From Eikenella halliae (GTDB lineage: Bacteria; Pseudomonadota; Gammaproteobacteria; Burkholderiales; Neisseriaceae), in NCBI RefSeq assembly GCF_001648475.1, contig NZ_LXSQ01000023.1, positions 62,001 through 126,000 of the forward strand: a DNA stretch of 64,000 nucleotides, written 5' to 3'. This document shows positions 61,335-64,000 of this stretch, piece after piece (within the stretch, counting starts at the first letter, position 1; every line of letters starts with the position of its first letter). A program made the translations under genes and the position numbers. The notes under the pieces are model-generated. The model was not told the origin of the DNA. It did no database searches and saw nothing but the letters and a program-made list of their open reading frames with translations.

Positions 61335-62294
61335 TCAGATAACCCCAGCCCTCCTTTCCCCCAGCTGTTCCGCCAAAAAATCCACAAATGCCCGGATTTT
61401 CGGGCTGACGGCATTGTCGCCGTAATAGACGGCGTAAAACGGTTTGGCTTCGTTCAAGGCGCGGTCGGGTAGGAGTTCGTGCAGGTGTCCCGCAGCAATA
61501 TCGGCGGCGACGGTGAAATCAGACAGGCAGGCGATGCCGTTGCCTTCCAAGCACAGGCGGCGGATGGTTTCGCCGCTGTTGGCGGACAGTTGCGGCACGG
61601 CGGCGTAGGGCGTGTGGCCGGTGTCGGCAAACGGCCAGTTGTTCAGGGTTCTGGGTTCGGAGAAGCCGATGAGGGTGTGCCGCGACAGATCGGCGACGGT
61701 CTCCGGCTTACCGTATCTGGCCAGATAGTCGGGCGCAGCAACAAGCTTCAGGCGACTGTCAAACAGGTGTCGGGCGCGCAGCGCAGAATCGTGCAGGCTG
61801 CCTGCGCGGATGGCAATATCCACGCGCCGTTCGATGAGGTCGATATAGCCTTCGGACGAGGTAAGCTGCAACGACACCTGCGGATAACGCTCACGAAACG
61901 GGCGCACGAGCGGGGCAATGCGATGCAGCAGCGTGGGCGTGGCGGAATCCACCCGAAGAATGCCCTGCGGTGTACCGCCCGAGGAGAGGAGTTCTGCTTC
62001 TGCGGCATCGATGTCGTGCAGTATCTGCCGAGCGCGCCTGAAGAAACGGCTGCCTTCTTCGGTAAGCCGAAGCTGGCGTGTGGTGCGGTTGAGCAGATTG
62101 GTGGAAAGTTTCTCTTCCAGCCGTTTCACGGTGCGGCTGACGGCGGAATTGGCCAGCCCGAGCCGCTCTGCCGCGCGGCTGAAGCTGCCGCTTTCCACCA
62201 CCTGCACGAACACGGCCAGTTCGTCCGAATGGGTTTCATTGTTGCTTTTCTGGAAAAGTGTTTTGCAATTATTGCTGTTTTCATTATAAAGCAT
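61335..62294 (-). CDS. crgA: LysR-type regulator, CrgA homologue
   Basis: This 319-aa protein has an N-terminal winged helix (DELAVFVQVVESGSFSRAAE, GLANSAVSRTVKRLEEKL, LLNRTTRQLRLTEEG) and a periplasmic-binding-like effector domain. It resembles the Neisseria meningitidis CrgA sequence as I remember it, including PQGILRVDSATP and SSEGYIDLIERRVDIAIRAG. CrgA there controls pilus genes and mdaB, which in this window lies 1.2 kb away. The start is uncertain: ATG at 62294 or TTG at 62318, both without a Shine-Dalgarno, and the first ~20 residues do not match CrgA. Confidence 0.82.
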   Translation of the reverse strand: MLYNENSNNCKTLFQKSNNETHSDELAVFVQVVESGSFSRAAERLGLANSAVSRTVKRLEEKLSTNLLNRTTRQLRLTEEGSRFFRRARQILHDIDAAEAELLSSGGTPQGILRVDSATPTLLHRIAPLVRPFRERYPQVSLQLTSSEGYIDLIERRVDIAIRAGSLHDSALRARHLFDSRLKLVAAPDYLARYGKPETVADLSRHTLIGFSEPRTLNNWPFADTGHTPYAAVPQLSANSGETIRRLCLEGNGIACLSDFTVAADIAAGHLHELLPDRALNEAKPFYAVYYGDNAVSPKIRAFVDFLAEQLGERRAGVI

Positions 62295-62324
62295 CGGGGT
62301 ACAATAATGCTTTTTCAACGCAAA

Positions 62325-62430
62325 TATAGTGGATTAAAATAAAAATGAGACAAGGCGGCGAGCCGCAAGGCGTACAGGTAGTACGTCAAGGCGAGCCAAC
62401 GCCGTATCATTGCAATTTTAATCGACTATA
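62325..62430. repeat. Correia-type element, variant subfamily, left copy
   Basis: It spans 106 bp with ends TATAGTGGATTAAAATAAAA and CAATTTTAATCGACTATA and core GCGTACAGGTAGTACGTC. It is the inverted partner of the copy at 63432, with only two differences that I can count. Confidence 0.88.
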
Positions 62431-62628
62431 CCGTCGCATACGGGACGACAGAACGCAGAAAAGCCGCCCGTATCGGCGGCTTTCGTTATTCGTTCTGGGA
62501 ATGCAGGGCATCCAGCCTTCGCGGCACGGGTGGTCTTTCTGCTCGGCATACGTCGTCCTCCTGTCAGACGTCATGGTATGCCCTCACACACAAAATTCCG
62601 GATATGCTCTCTCAAAAATTACCAAATA
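62431..62628. other. Non-coding stretch between Correia element and GNAT gene
   Basis: Apart from the terminator at 62458-62486 nothing is recognised. The sequence lacks DUS. Confidence 0.45.
62458..62486 (-). terminator. Terminator of GNAT gene
   Basis: AAAGCCGCC/GGCGGCTTT stem with a short loop; the minus strand continues CTTTTCTG. Confidence 0.7.
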
Positions 62629-63261
62629 TCAAAGAGTACCAATATCGGCCAAGGGCTTCTCGAAAGTCCATGTTCTGACACCTTCAACATCACGAACATC
62701 CAGCTGCCGAAACCCGTTCTTTTTGTAAAAACGGCAGTTGCTTTCTGTATGGGTAATCAAGGTAAGGCGCTGGCTTTTCTCCTCTTTGGCAAGTGCCTCA
62801 AGTCCCTCTGCTATAAAAAGACCGCCGACCCCCTTGCCCTGACAATCAGGCATCACGCCCAGCAGTTCAAGATAAAGGCTTCGAACGCCAATTCTCTTAG
62901 CTTCTTTACTACCTTCCCCGAAGACTTTTTGAAAGACTAGAAGCTGGCTGATATATTTCCACATCCTCCAAGCTCCTGCCCACAAAAATGAAAGCGTACT
63001 GACAGGATGGCAGCCAAGTTTATGAATGGTAGCGACTGCCAGAAGACGGCCGTCCTCTTCAGCGAGCAGGCAGATATGATGACGCATCGCTACCTTAACC
63101 ATAACTGCATGCAGTCTGTTTAGAAAGTCAACATAGGACTGGCTGCTGCCAAACAGAGGACGGAATTTTTTCCTATAAACCTCATGCTCGGCAAAAGCAG
63201 CAGTTAAAACCGAGGCTGCAGCGGCAAGATCTTTTTCATCCGCCTTTCTAAAATAAATCAC
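62629..63261 (-). CDS. GNAT family N-acetyltransferase
   Basis: This 210-aa protein has the acetyl-CoA site in LELLGVMPDCQGKGVGGLFI and the final TESNCRFYKKNGFRQLDVRD typical of GNAT enzymes. The substrate is unknown. Start is GTG at 63261 with GGAG upstream. The gene is less GC-rich than its neighbours, contains no DUS, and is enclosed by two inverted Correia elements between crgA and mdaB, which are adjacent in Neisseria. I infer that it was acquired. Confidence 0.85.
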   Translation of the reverse strand: MIYFRKADEKDLAAAASVLTAAFAEHEVYRKKFRPLFGSSQSYVDFLNRLHAVMVKVAMRHHICLLAEEDGRLLAVATIHKLGCHPVSTLSFLWAGAWRMWKYISQLLVFQKVFGEGSKEAKRIGVRSLYLELLGVMPDCQGKGVGGLFIAEGLEALAKEEKSQRLTLITHTESNCRFYKKNGFRQLDVRDVEGVRTWTFEKPLADIGTL

Positions 63262-63288
63262 GATGATTTACTCCATAATACATGGGTT

Positions 63289-63303
63289 GGGACCTTTGCA
63301 AAA
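63289..63303. repeat. Possible terminal remnant of an IS5-type element
   Basis: GGGACCTTTGCAAAA closely matches the terminal repeat (GAGACCTTTGCAAAA) that I recall from Neisseria IS5-family elements. Only one end is present. Confidence 0.4.
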
Positions 63304-63431
63304 CTTCAGATTTGAGCACAGTTCAAAGCAACAGCACCGCAAAACGCGCAGACAATATGGAAATATTACCAGTATGCCCGCCAAAGAGAAGCGCATGGCG
63401 AAGAAATGAGCCAAAGATGAAGATTTTCAAA

Positions 63432-63537
63432 TATAGTGGATTAAAATCGCAATGATACGGCGTTGGCTCGCCTTGACGTACTACCTGTACGCCTTGCGGC
63501 TCGCCGCCTTGTCTCATTTTTATTTTAATCCACTATA
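63432..63537. repeat. Correia-type element, variant subfamily, right copy
   Basis: It spans 106 bp, inverted relative to the copy at 62325. Ends TATAGTGGATTAAAATCGCA and TATTTTAATCCACTATA. It stands 14 bases before the mdaB start codon and occupies its promoter region. Confidence 0.88.
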
Positions 63538-63551
63538 TTTGAGGAGACAAC

Positions 63552-64000
63552 ATGAATATTCTGTTAATTGACGGCGGCCAACATTTCGGTCATTCCGCCG
63601 GCCGCCTGAACCACACGCTGCACCAAACCGCACGCGACACGCTGACCGCACTCGGCCATGCGGTGAAGGAAACCGTGATTGAAGAAGGTTACGACAAAGA
63701 TGCCGAAGTGGAAAAATGGCTGTGGATGGACGCGGTGGTTTGGCAGATGCCCGGCTGGTGGATGGGCGAGCCGTGGACGGTGAAAAAATATATCGATGAA
63801 GTGTTTACCGCAGGCGTGGGCGAGAACAAGCTGGTGGCCAACGACGGCCGCCACCGTGTAAACCCGACGGAAGGCTACGGCACGGGCGGCTTGCTGCATG
63901 GCAAAAAACACATGATTTCATCCACTTGGAACGCGCCGATTGAGGCGTTTACCCGAGAAGGCGATTTCTTTGAGGGCGCGGGCGTGGACGGTGTGCATTT
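63552..64000 (+). CDS. mdaB: MdaB: NAD(P)H quinone oxidoreductase, 5' part
   Basis: The first 149 residues are in the window; the gene runs off the right edge. The flavodoxin-like fold binds FAD: MNILLIDGGQHFGHSAGRLN, then AVVWQMPGWWMGEPWTVKKY, which is typical of MdaB. It reduces quinones by two electrons and limits oxidative stress. GAGGAGA precedes the ATG. In Neisseria mdaB is a CrgA target; here a Correia element ends 14 bases before the start, so its promoter must lie within or beyond that element. Confidence 0.93.
   Translation, partial: MNILLIDGGQHFGHSAGRLNHTLHQTARDTLTALGHAVKETVIEEGYDKDAEVEKWLWMDAVVWQMPGWWMGEPWTVKKYIDEVFTAGVGENKLVANDGRHRVNPTEGYGTGGLLHGKKHMISSTWNAPIEAFTREGDFFEGAGVDGVH

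Overview
The window looks like a chromosomal segment of a Neisseriaceae bacterium, most likely Eikenella or a close relative. The main evidence is the 12-mer AGGCTACCTGAA, which occurs dozens of times, alone or as inverted pairs between genes. This is the Eikenella dialect of the Neisseriaceae DNA uptake sequence (DUS). About ten intact 104-106 bp Correia-type elements (CREE/NEMIS, ends TATAGTGG/AATTAA...) and several decayed ones are also typical of the family. Gene content is mostly housekeeping. I see no prophage, CRISPR array, secretion island or rRNA.

Layout. 0-8 kb: tRNA-Arg(CCG), an isoaspartate methyltransferase-like gene, malic enzyme maeB, cbb3 oxidase assembly genes ccoG and fixH-like, a threonine aldolase-like gene, a small conserved protein and an NlpC/P60 peptidase. 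8-20 kb: ubiB, sdaA, a metal-binding-fold protein lacking its CxxC, xseA, a lipoprotein, prfC, a secreted protein, a DASS anion symporter, suhB and a DUF456 protein. 20-28 kb: a three-gene regulatory PTS (IIA-Man, HPr, EI), a candidate small RNA, leuS with an AT-rich insertion in its editing domain, then two small genes, one of them frameshifted. 28-42 kb: phosphoesterase, MOSC protein, OPT transporter, tkt, tmk (its start region split by a dead IS630-type element), a DKNYY-like protein, yciB, mltG, an LplT-like MFS gene and ccoS, which carries a C10 homopolymer. 42-53 kb: a NUDIX hydrolase, an LprI-like lipoprotein, ppx, a patatin lipoprotein, gcvP, recX and gph. 53-64 kb: ybaB-dnaX, a DUF333 lipoprotein, a TgpA-like transglutaminase, an unknown gene behind an apparent ribosome-mediated attenuator, two small envelope proteins, a crgA-like LysR regulator, a GNAT gene bracketed by inverted CREEs, and the start of mdaB.

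How the pieces connect. ccoG, the fixH-like gene and ccoS are assembly factors for cbb3 cytochrome oxidase, although its structural genes are not here. mltG, yciB and tmk lie in one direction and were probably cotranscribed before the IS entered. crgA and mdaB are a known regulator/target pair in Neisseria, here separated by the GNAT cassette. The PTS has no sugar permease in this window, so a regulatory role is more likely than sugar uptake.

Most worth a second look: (1) an aromatic-rich, probably leaderless leader peptide with three alternative hairpins upstream of an unknown gene (59.5-59.7 kb); (2) a C10 tract in ccoS whose slippage by +1 would fuse CcoS to the next membrane protein; (3) an IS insertion between the Shine-Dalgarno and start codon of tmk; (4) the leuS insertion and its mixed DUS dialects; (5) a ~100-nt RNA candidate with a CCUCCC loop; (6) the CREE-GNAT-CREE cassette.
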